Source of the DNA: Cetobacterium sp. 2A
Lineage (GTDB): Bacteria > Fusobacteriota > Fusobacteriia > Fusobacteriales > Fusobacteriaceae
DNA: 64,000 nucleotides
Direction: 5' to 3'
Assembly (NCBI RefSeq): GCF_014250685.1
Contig: NZ_JACFAJ010000011.1
Coordinates: forward strand, 62,001-126,000
The translations under genes and the position numbers were made by a program. Of the stretch, positions 17,122-26,204 are shown one piece after another (within the stretch, counting starts at the first letter, position 1; each line of letters starts with the position of its first letter). Under the pieces are notes generated by a model. It saw only the letters and a program-made list of their open reading frames with translations, made no database searches and was not told where the DNA came from.

Positions 17122-18399
17122 CTATATTTCAAATTTTATTATTCTTCTTGGTCTACCTGCTTTTGTTTGATTTTCAAACTCAACTAATCTTCCAAACCCA
17201 TTTTCTAAAATATTTTTGATGATTCTATTAGTACTTCTTTCACTAATTTCTAGGATATCAGCCAGTTCTCTACTAGAAAATTCTCTTTTATTAAATTTTT
17301 TTTGTACAGCCTTAATTTTACTAAGATAATTAGAACTAATCCCTATTTTTTTTGCAACTGAAACGAAATTATCATTGATTTGATTATTATACTCAAGTTC
17401 ATTCGTTCCATATAAAGGGCCCTTTATACTTTTGCCATTTGATAAATAAACTCCAAAATTTCCTTTTTTTACACTTAAATTTAAAGCTTTTCTAGCATTT
17501 TTTTCAGCATCAACAATTGTGTTCCCATAGCCTAAGCCAATTCCAACTTTAAAGTTTTCAGTTTTTAATTTGATTAGTATACTTCTTAATTTATTTATTG
17601 AAAATTCATTTTCTAAAGTTCTTTTATTAGCAAAAAAAATATACTCTTCATTTTCGATTTTTTTAAAATTACCCTGAATCTCATTAGAATAATTTAAAAG
17701 TTCACGTTCGATTTTAAGATTTTGGCTGTTGCATAGGTGCTCGGAATCATTACAAGAAATTAATTTTATGATTTTTACTCCTAGTCTATTATCTTCAATA
17801 TCTTTTAACTTTATATTATCTAATAGAAAAATAAAATTTTCTTTTATTTCAATATTTGATGCTTGAAGTCTATAAACGGGAATTCCAAGTTTCTTAAAAT
17901 GAAAGTAAATATGTCCAAAAGCTGTCATTATACAATTGATATCTTTTTTGGCCAAAAGTCTTTCATATTCTAAGATATAATCTTTTTCTTCTTTTTCATC
18001 ATTATGTTCTTGTAAAATATAATTAGATAGATTTATATTAAACTCTTTAAAAATTTCTTTTAATTTTTTTTTAGAAACTATATCGATTCCTAATTTTAGA
18101 GAATCTAATTTTGGAAAATCATCTTTTAATTCCCAAAAAGCTTTTATTATACTTGGAAGATCTCTTGAAGTGTAAGAAATCGGAATTTTTAAATCCATTC
18201 TATTTTTGATATGAGAATATATACCAATTCCAGTGACATAAATACCATCAACTTCATCTTGGATATTTTTAATAAGAACAAAAGTGTCTTCTACCTTCTC
18301 TTCCATAAGTTTTAAAAATTCTATATCGTTATATTCGGCAGAAAGAATATTATAGATTTTTTCTACTGAATCTGGTGAACCTACTATCGCAATTCTCAT
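17122..18399 (-). CDS. Transcriptional regulator with degenerate GGDEF-like domain and C-terminal HTH
   Basis: A 425-residue protein in three parts. Residues 1-170 form a Rossmann-like sensor (MRIAIVGSP start) that resembles PrpR-type N-terminal domains. Residues 230-330 look like a degenerate nucleotide-cyclase domain (VGIGLGYGNTIVDAEKNARKAL), as in CdaR-like regulators. The last 75 residues carry a helix-turn-helix (RELADILEISERSTNRIIKNIL) and a basic tail (KAGRPRRI). The ATG at 18399 has GGGAGAG in front. It lies directly upstream of the DUF3100 operon on the same strand, so it is the likely regulator of that operon. The ligand is unknown. Confidence 0.7.
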   Translation of the reverse strand: MRIAIVGSPDSVEKIYNILSAEYNDIEFLKLMEEKVEDTFVLIKNIQDEVDGIYVTGIGIYSHIKNRMDLKIPISYTSRDLPSIIKAFWELKDDFPKLDSLKLGIDIVSKKKLKEIFKEFNINLSNYILQEHNDEKEEKDYILEYERLLAKKDINCIMTAFGHIYFHFKKLGIPVYRLQASNIEIKENFIFLLDNIKLKDIEDNRLGVKIIKLISCNDSEHLCNSQNLKIERELLNYSNEIQGNFKKIENEEYIFFANKRTLENEFSINKLRSILIKLKTENFKVGIGLGYGNTIVDAEKNARKALNLSVKKGNFGVYLSNGKSIKGPLYGTNELEYNNQINDNFVSVAKKIGISSNYLSKIKAVQKKFNKREFSSRELADILEISERSTNRIIKNILENGFGRLVEFENQTKAGRPRRIIKFEI

Positions 18400-18491
18400 A
18401 TAATACTCTCCCATCAATTTTGATTTCTAATACGAATGATAACATATCATAGTGTATTAATTCAATAGTATTTTAATTAATACAAAATAAA

Positions 18492-18513
18492 AAAGTGAGA
18501 AAAATCTCACTTT
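18492..18513. terminator. Rho-independent terminator of hcp
   Basis: A 9-bp perfect stem (18492-18500 with 18505-18513) with an AAAA loop and T-rich flanks, just after the hcp stop codon on the minus strand. Confidence 0.85.
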
Positions 18514-18526
18514 TTATTATAAAATA

Positions 18527-20194
18527 TTATTTTAAATTAAATATTTTCATATCTTCATCAACAGTTGTTATTCCAGAAAGTCCAAAGTTTTCAACTAAAA
18601 CTTTTAAAACAGACTCTGATAAGAACGCAGGAATAGTAGGACCAACATGAATATTTTTTATTCCTAAATATAATAGTGCTAATAGAACAATAACTGCTTT
18701 TTGTTCATACCATGCAATATTATAAATAATTGGTAAATCATTTATGTCATTAAGTCCGAATGCCTCTTTTAATTTTAAAGCAATAACCACTAATGAGTAC
18801 GAATCGTTACATTGTCCAGCATCTAATACTCTTGGGATACCATTGATATCACCTAAAGGTAATTTTAAATATCTGAATTTTGCACAACCTGCTGTTAAAA
18901 TAACAGTATCACTTGGAAGAGCTAATGCAAACTCTTCATAATATTTTCTACTTGGCATTCTACCATCACAGCCCGCCATAACTACAAATCTTTTGATAGC
19001 TCCGCTTTTAACAGCCTCAACAATTTTATCAGCTAAACTTAAAACTTGATTATGAGCAAATCCACCTATAACTACACCTTTTTCAATTTCAATTGGAGGA
19101 TCACATTTTTTTGCCATTTCAATTAATTGTGAAAAATCTTTATTTCCATGCTCATCTCTTTCAATGTGAATACATCCTTCCATGCCAGCAGCGTTAGTTG
19201 TAAATACTTTGTCAACATAGTTAAATTTATTTTCTCCCGGTCTAAATGGAACTATGCAGTTACTTGTAAATAAGATAGGTCCATTAAATGTTGGAAATTC
19301 TTTTGTTTGTAGCCACCACGAATTTCCATAATTTCCTTTGAAGTGTTCATATTTTTTAAAGGCAGGATAGTAGTTAGCAGGAAGCATTTCTGAGTGAGTA
19401 TATACATCTACCCCAGTTCCAAGAGTTTGTTCAAGTAAAAGTTCCATATCTTTTAAATCATGACCTGATATTAAAATTCCAGGATTATTTCCAACTCCAA
19501 TATTAGCAGTTCCCATTTCTGGATTACCATAAGACTCGGTATTAGCTTTATCTAAGAGTGCCATAGCTTCAACACCGTACATACCGGTATCTAAAACTAG
19601 TTGGATTAACTCTTGAGGTGTAGCATCAGAATCTTCAATAGTTATAAGAGCTCTTTCAACAAAAGAAGCAATATTTTCATTCTCATATCCTAAATTAGCT
19701 GCGTGCTCAAGATATGCCGCCATTCCCTTCAATCCATACATAACGGTTTCAACTAAAGAACGTCTATCTACATCGCTATTTCTTAAAACTCCTATCTTAT
19801 TAGCAAACTCTAAAACACTTTCTTCATTATAGAAAGTATATTTGGGTTCCAATAAATGAAGAAATTTGTCTTCAATATTTATGTTATGAGCAATACACTT
19901 AGCTTGTAAATTATCTCTCAATTCAATGCCATTTAAAAGAGTTTGATATAATTTTTTTTCATCAAAATTAGCATTTGTAATAGTCATAAAAAGTGAATTT
20001 AAAATAAAATAATCAGTTTTTATATCTAGTAAACCAAGGTGTCTAAGCTTGTGACTAAAAAGTGCAACTCCTTTGACTGCATAGAGCATTAAATCTTCAA
20101 ATTTAGCTTCTTTTGGGAGTTTTCCACAAACTCCTCTTATAGTACAAGCACTATTTTTTGAAGTTTCTTGACATTGATAACAAAACATATTCAT
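18527..20194 (-). CDS. hcp: Hybrid cluster protein (hydroxylamine reductase)
   Basis: A 555-residue hybrid-cluster protein. The N-terminal cluster is bound by C5, C8, C17 and C23 (MFCYQCQET...CTIRGVCGK). The C-terminal half has the conserved ligands of the 4Fe-2S-2O hybrid cluster, including GHD near 250, the SNCIVPF block, AGCDGR, AGCAKF and DAGQCND. It detoxifies NO or hydroxylamine under anaerobic conditions. Length matches class II Hcp of anaerobes. No hcr reductase gene is adjacent. AGGAGG precedes the ATG. Confidence 0.97.
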   Translation of the reverse strand: MNMFCYQCQETSKNSACTIRGVCGKLPKEAKFEDLMLYAVKGVALFSHKLRHLGLLDIKTDYFILNSLFMTITNANFDEKKLYQTLLNGIELRDNLQAKCIAHNINIEDKFLHLLEPKYTFYNEESVLEFANKIGVLRNSDVDRRSLVETVMYGLKGMAAYLEHAANLGYENENIASFVERALITIEDSDATPQELIQLVLDTGMYGVEAMALLDKANTESYGNPEMGTANIGVGNNPGILISGHDLKDMELLLEQTLGTGVDVYTHSEMLPANYYPAFKKYEHFKGNYGNSWWLQTKEFPTFNGPILFTSNCIVPFRPGENKFNYVDKVFTTNAAGMEGCIHIERDEHGNKDFSQLIEMAKKCDPPIEIEKGVVIGGFAHNQVLSLADKIVEAVKSGAIKRFVVMAGCDGRMPSRKYYEEFALALPSDTVILTAGCAKFRYLKLPLGDINGIPRVLDAGQCNDSYSLVVIALKLKEAFGLNDINDLPIIYNIAWYEQKAVIVLLALLYLGIKNIHVGPTIPAFLSESVLKVLVENFGLSGITTVDEDMKIFNLK

Positions 20195-20323
20195 TTTGAT
20201 CCTCCTAATATACTAAAATAAATGTAGTTTATGTAACAGTTTACTATTTATATTGTTAGTTTCCTTTTATTTACTTTGAATACAAAGAATGATAATATAG
20301 AATATTATAAAAAAGGAGTGATT

Positions 20324-20689
20324 ATGAAATATACAATTGGACAAGTTTCAGAAAAAGTTGAAATTAGTACTTATACATTAAGATTTTATGAAAAAGAAGG
20401 CTTATTACCACTAGTTAAAAGGAATGATAAAGGAATAAGAATATTTGATAAAGATGATATATTTTGGATAGAGACAATAAAGTGTCTAAGAGAGACTGGA
20501 ATGAAAATTTCAGATATAAAACATATTGTGGATTTAAGTTTAGAAGGTGATTATACCAAAGAAGAAAGAAAAAATTTACTGTTAGAGCATAGAAAAAAGA
20601 TTGATTTAGAGATAAAAAAACTTAAAAACTATATCAATAAAATTAATAAAAAAATAGAAATGTATGAAAATAATCAAAAATTTTGCTAA
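20324..20689 (+). CDS. adhR: MerR family regulator (AdhR/NmlR-like)
   Basis: A 121-residue protein with an N-terminal winged helix-turn-helix (YTIGQVSEKVEISTYTLRFYEKEGLL) and a C-terminal dimerisation helix, but no effector domain. This is the short AdhR/NmlR-like MerR layout. The ATG at 20324 follows AAGGAG; an upstream in-frame TTG at 20276 lacks a site. It precedes an iron alcohol dehydrogenase whose promoter carries a perfect palindrome in a 19-bp spacer, the standard MerR arrangement. I infer that it activates that gene in response to aldehydes or electrophiles. It has no conserved Cys in the HTH. Confidence 0.85.
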   Translation: MKYTIGQVSEKVEISTYTLRFYEKEGLLPLVKRNDKGIRIFDKDDIFWIETIKCLRETGMKISDIKHIVDLSLEGDYTKEERKNLLLEHRKKIDLEIKKLKNYINKINKKIEMYENNQKFC

Positions 20690-20704
20690 TTTTTTTTAAT
20701 TGTA

Positions 20705-20735
20705 TTGACTTAGAGTTAACTCTAAAGTGTATGAT
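20705..20735 (+). promoter_or_regulatory. MerR-type promoter of the alcohol dehydrogenase gene
   Basis: TTGACT (20705-20710) and TATGAT (20730-20735) are separated by 19 bp instead of 17. The spacer contains the perfect 16-bp palindrome TTAGAGTTAACTCTAA (20710-20725). MerR proteins untwist exactly such overlong promoters, and this palindrome resembles those of NmlR/AdhR regulators. Confidence 0.88.
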
Positions 20736-20775
20736 ATATTTATAGCTATAAAATTATATATCTTAGGAGGAAAAA

Positions 20776-21942
20776 ATGTTAAATTTTGATTTTTATAACC
20801 CAACACAGATAGTTTTTGGTAAGGATCGTTTAGGAGAACTAGATAATCTTATACCAAAAGAAGCTAGAGTTTTAATTCTTTATGGAGGGGGAAGTATTAA
20901 AAAATATGGAACTCTTGAAAAAGTAAAAGAAAATCTTAAAAATAGAGTAGTTTTTGAGTTTGGTGGAATTGAACCAAATCCTAAATTTAGTACATTAATG
21001 AAAGCAGTTGATGTAGTAAAATCTGAAGATATTAATTTTTTATTGGCAGTAGGTGGCGGATCTGTCATGGATGGGACTAAATTTGTTGCAATTGCTTCTA
21101 AATATATAGGACAAAATCCAGAAAAACTTTTAGAGTATGGTTTTGAGAATGTTCCAGTTGATTGTGCTATTCCATTAGCAACAATAGTAACATTGCCAGC
21201 AACTGGTTCAGAGATGAATAATGGAGCTGTTATTAGTCATAATGGGAAAAAAGTTCCAGTGTTCAGTTCTCATACTTTTCCAAAGTTTTCTATTTTAGAT
21301 CCCGAACTTACATATTCTTTACCAACAACTCAAGTTGCTAATGGAATAGTTGATACTTTCATACATACAGTAGAACAATACGTGACATTTCCAGCTGAAG
21401 GAAGATTTCAGGATAGAACAGCTGAGGGAATATTACTGACTTTAATCGAAATTGGAAAGAAAACAATAGAGAATCCAACAGATTATGATTCAAGAGCAAA
21501 CCTTATGTGGTGCGCAACTATGGCATTAAATGGCCTTATAGGAGCAGGAGTTCCACAAGACTGGAGCACACATATGATTGGACATGATATAACAGCTCTA
21601 TTTGGTATCGACCATGCAAAATCCTTAGCTATACTACAACCAGCAATTTGGGAAATCAGAAAAGAGCAAAAGAAATTAAAATTACTTCAATATGCAGAAC
21701 GGGTTTGGAATATAAAAGAAGGTAGTGATGATGAAAAAATTACTTTAGCAATTTTAAAAACTCGTGAGTTTTTTGAAAGTTTGGGCATAAAAACTTATCT
21801 TTCTGATTATGAAATTAAAGAAGAACAAATAGAGGATATTTTAAAATCTCTTGAATTAAATAAAAGAACTCATTTGTCAGAAACTGGTGATTTAACATTA
21901 GATATAACTCGTAAAATTTTAAAAAAAGCTCTAAAGAAATAA
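20776..21942 (+). CDS. Iron-containing alcohol dehydrogenase (YqhD/BdhA-like)
   Basis: A 388-residue group III dehydrogenase. The NAD(P) motif is GGGSVMDGTKF (about 95-105). The metal ligands are an Asp and a His in VDTFIHTVEQ (about 195-202) and two His further on in HMIGHDITALFGIDHAKSLA. It resembles butanol dehydrogenases and aldehyde reductase YqhD, which usually use NADPH. AGGAGG precedes the ATG. The adjacent MerR gene and its palindromic promoter suggest induction by aldehyde stress. Confidence 0.92.
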   Translation: MLNFDFYNPTQIVFGKDRLGELDNLIPKEARVLILYGGGSIKKYGTLEKVKENLKNRVVFEFGGIEPNPKFSTLMKAVDVVKSEDINFLLAVGGGSVMDGTKFVAIASKYIGQNPEKLLEYGFENVPVDCAIPLATIVTLPATGSEMNNGAVISHNGKKVPVFSSHTFPKFSILDPELTYSLPTTQVANGIVDTFIHTVEQYVTFPAEGRFQDRTAEGILLTLIEIGKKTIENPTDYDSRANLMWCATMALNGLIGAGVPQDWSTHMIGHDITALFGIDHAKSLAILQPAIWEIRKEQKKLKLLQYAERVWNIKEGSDDEKITLAILKTREFFESLGIKTYLSDYEIKEEQIEDILKSLELNKRTHLSETGDLTLDITRKILKKALKK

Positions 21943-21964
21943 TTTAATAAAAAAGAAGGGAGAT

Positions 21965-22642
21965 ATGATGGGGTTTATTTTAAAACTATTTCATTTATAC
22001 AAAGATAGAAGCGACTTTTTTATAGAACTTTTCATACAACATGTTATTCTTTCATTTACAGCCATAATAGTAATAACTGTATTAGGAATATCATCTGGAA
22101 TTTATATGACTAGACATAAAAATATAGCAAACATATTATTTGGAATTATGAATTTTATATATACTATCCCATCTATCGCACTTTTAGGATTTTTAGTTGT
22201 TATAACTGGAATTGGAAATGGAAGTGCCTTAATAGCTTTGGTTCTTTATGGGCTATTACCGATGATAAGAAATACCTATGTTGGCATAACAGAAGTTGAC
22301 CAAATTATAATAGAATCAGCTGTAGCTATGGGTAGTACATCTCGACAACTATTATTGAAAATTCAGATTCCAATTGCTTTGCCAATAATTTTAGCAGGTT
22401 TTAGAATAATGGTAGTAATGACTATTGCGTTAACCGGAATAGCTTCTTTCATTGGTGCAGGAGGTTTAGGAGTAGCAATCTGGCGTGGAATAACCACAAA
22501 TTATCCTGAAATGACTGTGGCTGGTAGTTTACTTGTTGCTCTATTTGCTGTTGTTATGGATCTAATAATTGGAATATTTGAAAAAAAATACAATAAGAGA
22601 ATAACTGGTGATAAAAAAATGGAGGTGTTGGATATTGTATAA
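21965..22642 (+). CDS. Osmoprotectant-type ABC transporter permease
   Basis: A 225-residue permease with six predicted membrane segments and the EAA-like loop (ESAVAMGSTSRQLLLKIQIPIALPII). It matches the OpuCB/OsmW group that imports glycine betaine, choline or carnitine. It is the first gene of a three-gene set; its end overlaps the binding protein gene by 8 bases. GGGAG precedes two adjacent ATG codons, so the start could also be 21968. Confidence 0.88.
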   Translation: MMGFILKLFHLYKDRSDFFIELFIQHVILSFTAIIVITVLGISSGIYMTRHKNIANILFGIMNFIYTIPSIALLGFLVVITGIGNGSALIALVLYGLLPMIRNTYVGITEVDQIIIESAVAMGSTSRQLLLKIQIPIALPIILAGFRIMVVMTIALTGIASFIGAGGLGVAIWRGITTNYPEMTVAGSLLVALFAVVMDLIIGIFEKKYNKRITGDKKMEVLDIV

Positions 22643-23513
22643 AAAAATTGGATTCTTTTTATTAATTATCACATTATTAGGCTGTAGCAAAGACGAAAAA
22701 AAAGTTGTAGTAGCTTCCAAACCTCATACTGAACAATATATTTTAGGAGAAATTATTTCTCAAACTATAGAAAATAATACCGATATAAAAGTGGAAAAAA
22801 AATTTGGAATAGGTGGTGGAACATCCAATATTCATCCAGCTATGGAAAAAGGAGATGTAGATATTTATCCAGAATATGACAGCACTGGATGGAGTTTTGT
22901 TCTTAAAAATCCTCCGTTACCAGATGGGAAAGATTTACTTTCTGAACTAAGAAAACAATACTCTTATAAATATAAAATAAAATGGTTAAATTATTACGGA
23001 TTTAACAATACTTATGCTTTAGCTATGAAAAAAGATTTAGCAGAAAATTTAGGAATAAATAGTTACTCTGATTTAGCTAAAAAAAGTCAAGATTTAAAAT
23101 TTGGAGCAGAATATGATTTTTATGAAAGAGAGGATGGATTTAAAAATCTTGAAAAAAATTATGGAATGGATTTTGGCAATAAAAAAGAGCTAGATATTGG
23201 ACTAAAATATTTATCTATTGGAGAAAATCAAGTAGATGTAATTAATGTTTTTTCAACAGATGCGCTATTAAAAAAATATAATTTAAAAGTTTTAAATGAT
23301 GATAAAAATTTATTTCCTCCATACTATGCCGCTACAGTTGTTAGAGAAGAAACATTAAAAAAATACCCAGAACTAGAACCTGCTTTGAAGAAATTAGACA
23401 ATAATATTAATAACAATGAAATGATAGAGATGAATTATTTAGTTGAAATAGAAAATAAAGATCCAAAAGATGTAGCTCATGAATTTCTTAAAAATAAAGG
23501 AATAATTAAGTAA
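22635..23513 (+). CDS. Osmoprotectant-binding lipoprotein (OpuAC/ProX family)
   Basis: A substrate-binding lipoprotein of about 292 residues. The start is taken as the TTG at 22635: GGAGG ends 9 bases before it, and translation from there gives a clean lipoprotein signal MYKKIGFFLLIITLLGC with lipidated Cys17. A GTG at 22608 would add a charged stretch with no signal character. The body has the quaternary-amine-binding fold (SKPHTEQYILGEIISQ, DVDIYPEYDSTGW, LPPYYAA-like end). In a diderm it would sit in the periplasm on the inner membrane. The ligand is probably betaine, choline or carnitine. Confidence 0.85.
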   Translation: MYKKIGFFLLIITLLGCSKDEKKVVVASKPHTEQYILGEIISQTIENNTDIKVEKKFGIGGGTSNIHPAMEKGDVDIYPEYDSTGWSFVLKNPPLPDGKDLLSELRKQYSYKYKIKWLNYYGFNNTYALAMKKDLAENLGINSYSDLAKKSQDLKFGAEYDFYEREDGFKNLEKNYGMDFGNKKELDIGLKYLSIGENQVDVINVFSTDALLKKYNLKVLNDDKNLFPPYYAATVVREETLKKYPELEPALKKLDNNINNNEMIEMNYLVEIENKDPKDVAHEFLKNKGIIK

Positions 23514-23526
23514 GTGAGGTGAAAAA

Positions 23527-24477
23527 ATGAGTGAACTCATCAGATTTGAAAATGTAACAAAATCTTATGAAAATGGTAAAACCATACTCAATAATATAAA
23601 TTTTACTATAAATTCTGGAGAGTTTATTACATTAATTGGAAAATCAGGATGTGGTAAAACAACTTTACTAAAACTGGTTAATCGTCTTATTAAGCCTGAT
23701 AGTGGTAATATTTTTATAGAGGGAAAAGAAATAAAAAACTGGGATATAATCAAGTTGAGGAGAAGTATAGGATATGTTGTTCAACAAGTTGGACTGTTTT
23801 CTCATATGACAGTTGAAGAAAATATAGTTTATATTTTAGATTTAAAAAAAAATAATTTATTAGAAAAGAAGAAGAAAGCAAATGAACTTATTAATTTAGT
23901 TGGTTTAGATGAGAGTTATTTAATAAAATATCCAAGAGAATTGAGTGGTGGTCAAAAACAAAGAGTCGGAGTAGCGAGAGCTTTAGCTGGAAATCCGGAA
24001 ATAATACTTATGGATGAACCTTTTGGAGCTGTAGATGATATTACCAGAAGAGGATTACAAGATGAATTATTGAAATTACACAAAGAGCTAGGAAAAACTA
24101 TAATTTTTGTAACTCATGACATCGAAGAAGCTTTTAAAATGGGAGATAGAACTGTTCTTATGAATGATGGAAATATAATCCAATCTGGAACATTAGAACA
24201 GTTACTATTTAATCCTAAAAGTAAATTTGTAGAAACTTTCTTTGGAATTAAGGATTTTATAGCATACTTGTCTTTAACAACTGTAAAAGAAGTTATGAAA
24301 CCATTGAATAATATAGATAAAATCTCCCCAAGATTATTAAAAGTAAATTCAAATATTAAACTTATTCAAGCTATAAAAATAATTTTAGAATCCAATTCTG
24401 AAAATCTATTAGTTATGGACTCTTCAGAAAAAGAAATTGGAATTTTTTCATTAAGCAATATAAGTTACAATAAATGA
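23527..24477 (+). CDS. Osmoprotectant-type ABC transporter ATPase
   Basis: A 316-residue ATPase with Walker [10 protein letters not shown] (38-46), Q-loop QQVGLF, signature LSGGQKQR, Walker B IILMDEP and switch His in VTHD. The C-terminal about 60 residues look like a single short CBS-like segment ([24 protein letters not shown]) rather than the two CBS domains of full OpuCA. GAGGTG precedes the ATG. Its 3' end overlaps the convergent LysE gene by 27 bases. Confidence 0.9.
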   Translation: MSELIRFENVTKSYENGKTILNNINFTINSGEFITLIGKSGCGKTTLLKLVNRLIKPDSGNIFIEGKEIKNWDIIKLRRSIGYVVQQVGLFSHMTVEENIVYILDLKKNNLLEKKKKANELINLVGLDESYLIKYPRELSGGQKQRVGVARALAGNPEIILMDEPFGAVDDITRRGLQDELLKLHKELGKTIIFVTHDIEEAFKMGDRTVLMNDGNIIQSGTLEQLLFNPKSKFVETFFGIKDFIAYLSLTTVKEVMKPLNNIDKISPRLLKVNSNIKLIQAIKIILESNSENLLVMDSSEKEIGIFSLSNISYNK

Positions 24478-25053
24478 TAATAAATTTAATCCCATTAAAA
24501 TAAACACAGATCCAGATATATATTTCATTTTAGTTTGGAAAAAATTTTGAAACTTATCTGTAAACATAGCGGTAAATGTTGCAAGACTCACATACCAAAA
24601 ACATTCTATGAATAGGTAAATTGTTCCAAGAATAAAAATTTCTTTTCCAATCCCATTATTAGAAGTAGTTACAAATTGTGGAATAAATGTTATAAAAAAT
24701 ATTAATACTTTAGGATTAGCTATATTAGTGATTATTCCTTTTGTAAAGCATTGCTTATTTTCATTTTTTTGTTTTGTAGCTGAACTACTTTTAAAACTCA
24801 TTATTCCAACATATATAAGATAAACTGCTCCTATTATCTTTATACTATTAAATAAAAATGGAAAATTCGTAATTACGGCAGCAAGACCAACTGCAGCAAC
24901 TATATTATAAATCATTCCTCCAGTCATTACACCAAATGCTGAAAGGATACCTTCTTTTCTTCCATAAATAGTAGAATTATTAAGAATATACATTGTTGAC
25001 AATCCCGGGGTCATAGCAAAAATGAGTGATGCGAAAATAAATGTTAAATTCAA
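24451..25053 (-). CDS. LysE family amino-acid exporter
   Basis: A 200-residue membrane protein with five or six segments and the family N-terminus ([13 protein letters not shown]...[16 protein letters not shown]) plus the [18 protein letters not shown] block. Members export amino acids or homoserine lactones; specificity cannot be read off. The start is a TTG at 25053 with AGGAGG five bases upstream, and no ATG fits the family N-terminus. It is divergent from two orphan genes across a palindrome-rich region. Confidence 0.88.
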   Translation of the reverse strand: MNLTFIFASLIFAMTPGLSTMYILNNSTIYGRKEGILSAFGVMTGGMIYNIVAAVGLAAVITNFPFLFNSIKIIGAVYLIYVGIMSFKSSSATKQKNENKQCFTKGIITNIANPKVLIFFITFIPQFVTTSNNGIGKEIFILGTIYLFIECFWYVSLATFTAMFTDKFQNFFQTKMKYISGSVFILMGLNLLSFIVTYIA

Positions 25054-25148
25054 TTGTTCCTCCTAAAATACTGTAATTTAAGGATATAATAACATAAATT
25101 ATGAGATATTTGCAACAGGAATAATACAGTTATAAATAATATAAATTA

Positions 25149-25220
25149 AAAATCGATTTTAAATACAATTCACATATAAATACAAGGATTTTAAATTAGA
25201 AAGGCCTTAAAATCGATTTT
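25149..25220. repeat. Two copies of a 12-bp palindrome in the lysE/orphan intergenic region
   Basis: The perfect palindrome AAAATCGATTTT occurs at 25149-25160 and again at 25209-25220, 60 bp apart. Neighbouring bases are also similar (TTA on the left of both). These may be operator copies for the divergent lysE promoter. Confidence 0.6.
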
Positions 25221-25249
25221 ACGCAGTCATCAATTTTGTCAATTATTTG

Positions 25250-25297
25250 TTTCATAACAATGTCGTATAATATGTATTATACGACATTGTTATGAAA
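25250..25297. repeat. 22-bp perfect inverted repeat with ATGTCGTA half-sites
   Basis: Arms 25250-25271 and 25276-25297 are exact reverse complements around ATGT. No T-run follows, so it is not a terminator. Each arm contains ATGTCGTA (25260-25267 and, inverted, 25280-25287). The inverted form TACGAC(A/G)T returns at 25350-25357 and 25372-25379, 22 bp apart. I read it as an operator array. Confidence 0.85.
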
Positions 25298-25319
25298 TAC
25301 GTTGATTTTATTAGTTTTC

Positions 25320-25347
25320 TTGATACATTAAAAAATTTATGTATATA
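25320..25347 (+). promoter_or_regulatory. Probable promoter of the orphan gene pair, with operator half-sites
   Basis: TTGATA (25320-25325), a 16-bp spacer, then TATATA (25342-25347). TACGACGT half-sites lie at 25350 and 25372, around and after the expected transcription start, as expected for a repressed promoter. The rest of the 25054-25394 gap holds only the repeats listed. Confidence 0.5.
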
Positions 25348-25394
25348 TATACGACGTTTAGTTAATCTAAATACGACATCATGGAGGTATAGAT

Positions 25395-25724
25395 ATGAAA
25401 ATTATGTTAGAATTTAATTTAGTGGATTATGAAGTAGTTGAAGCTGTCCATCAAGCTTTAATCGGGGAAGATCGTATTTTATCTGTCGAACACATGAAAC
25501 AATTTTTAGAAAATAATAAAATGGGAATTTTTTCAAATGATGAAGTTAGAAAAAAAGTTTATAGTAATTTAGCTGTTAATTTTAGTGAAATAGTAGATTC
25601 AGGAATTATAAATATTAAATATGAGGCTGATCTCGATAAATTAGAAGAAATTCCAAAAATATTATTAGGGTTATCAAACGAAGAAAATAAAATATTTTTA
25701 GATTTTGTAGAAATAAACAAATAA
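25395..25724 (+). CDS. Hypothetical small acidic protein
   Basis: A 109-residue, mainly helical, acidic protein with no Cys, no signal peptide and no membrane segment. I do not recognise it. GGAGG lies 10 bases before the ATG, and the codon use matches the neighbours. It follows the operator array and is followed by a second small unknown gene, so the two may be one unit, though the 59-bp gap could hold a separate promoter. Confidence 0.6.
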   Translation: MKIMLEFNLVDYEVVEAVHQALIGEDRILSVEHMKQFLENNKMGIFSNDEVRKKVYSNLAVNFSEIVDSGIINIKYEADLDKLEEIPKILLGLSNEENKIFLDFVEINK

Positions 25725-25783
25725 AGATAAAATTTTTATGATACAATGTAATTTGACAAATAATTACATAGGAGAAAGTTGAA

Positions 25784-26104
25784 ATGGATAAAATTTTAGA
25801 ATTAAATGAATTAAAAAGTAAAAAGAATGAAATTATAGAAAATTTAAAAAAATATTATGATGAAATTTATGAACTTAATTGTGGTATAAAAAAAATTACT
25901 TATGATTTCCCAGAAAATTATAGAGGTAGACAATTTAAAATTATAAATAATGAGAAAGTAACTACTTATGGAAAGATGAGTCTAAAAAAAGTTGATTTAT
26001 ATGACTGTGAAATTTTTGCTTATCAAGTAAAAAGAAATGGAACTTATTATACAAATCCTGAAATAGTTATTTTATCTGAAAATATGAAATTAGAATGGAT
26101 ATAA
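25784..26104 (+). CDS. Hypothetical protein with N-terminal coiled coil
   Basis: A 106-residue protein. The first about 35 residues are a Lys/Glu-rich amphipathic helix (LNELKSKKNEIIENLKKYY), followed by a beta-rich, Tyr-rich domain (YDFPENYRGRQF, GTYYTNPEIVILS). No known family is recognised. AGGAGA precedes the ATG. It is terminated by the hairpin at 26104-26136, so it is not part of the aldehyde oxidoreductase operon. Confidence 0.6.
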   Translation: MDKILELNELKSKKNEIIENLKKYYDEIYELNCGIKKITYDFPENYRGRQFKIINNEKVTTYGKMSLKKVDLYDCEIFAYQVKRNGTYYTNPEIVILSENMKLEWI

Positions 26105-26136
26105 AATCTTGAGATTATTCTCAAGATTTTTTTATT
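26104..26136 (+). terminator. Rho-independent terminator after the orphan pair
   Basis: An 11-bp perfect stem (26104-26114 with 26119-26129), a TTAT loop and a T-run. It starts at the stop codon of the preceding gene and separates it from the aldehyde oxidoreductase operon. Confidence 0.9.
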
Positions 26137-26204
26137 TTTTGAATACTATGAGGTATACTTTAAATGTACTAAACTCTTTGAAATATAGTTTAAGGGAGGA
26201 AGAA

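Noticed and set aside
25250-25297. The 22-bp inverted repeat as a transcription terminator for lysE or as an insertion-sequence end.
   Set aside because: No T-run follows on either strand, lysE is transcribed away from it, and there is no transposase or target duplication.
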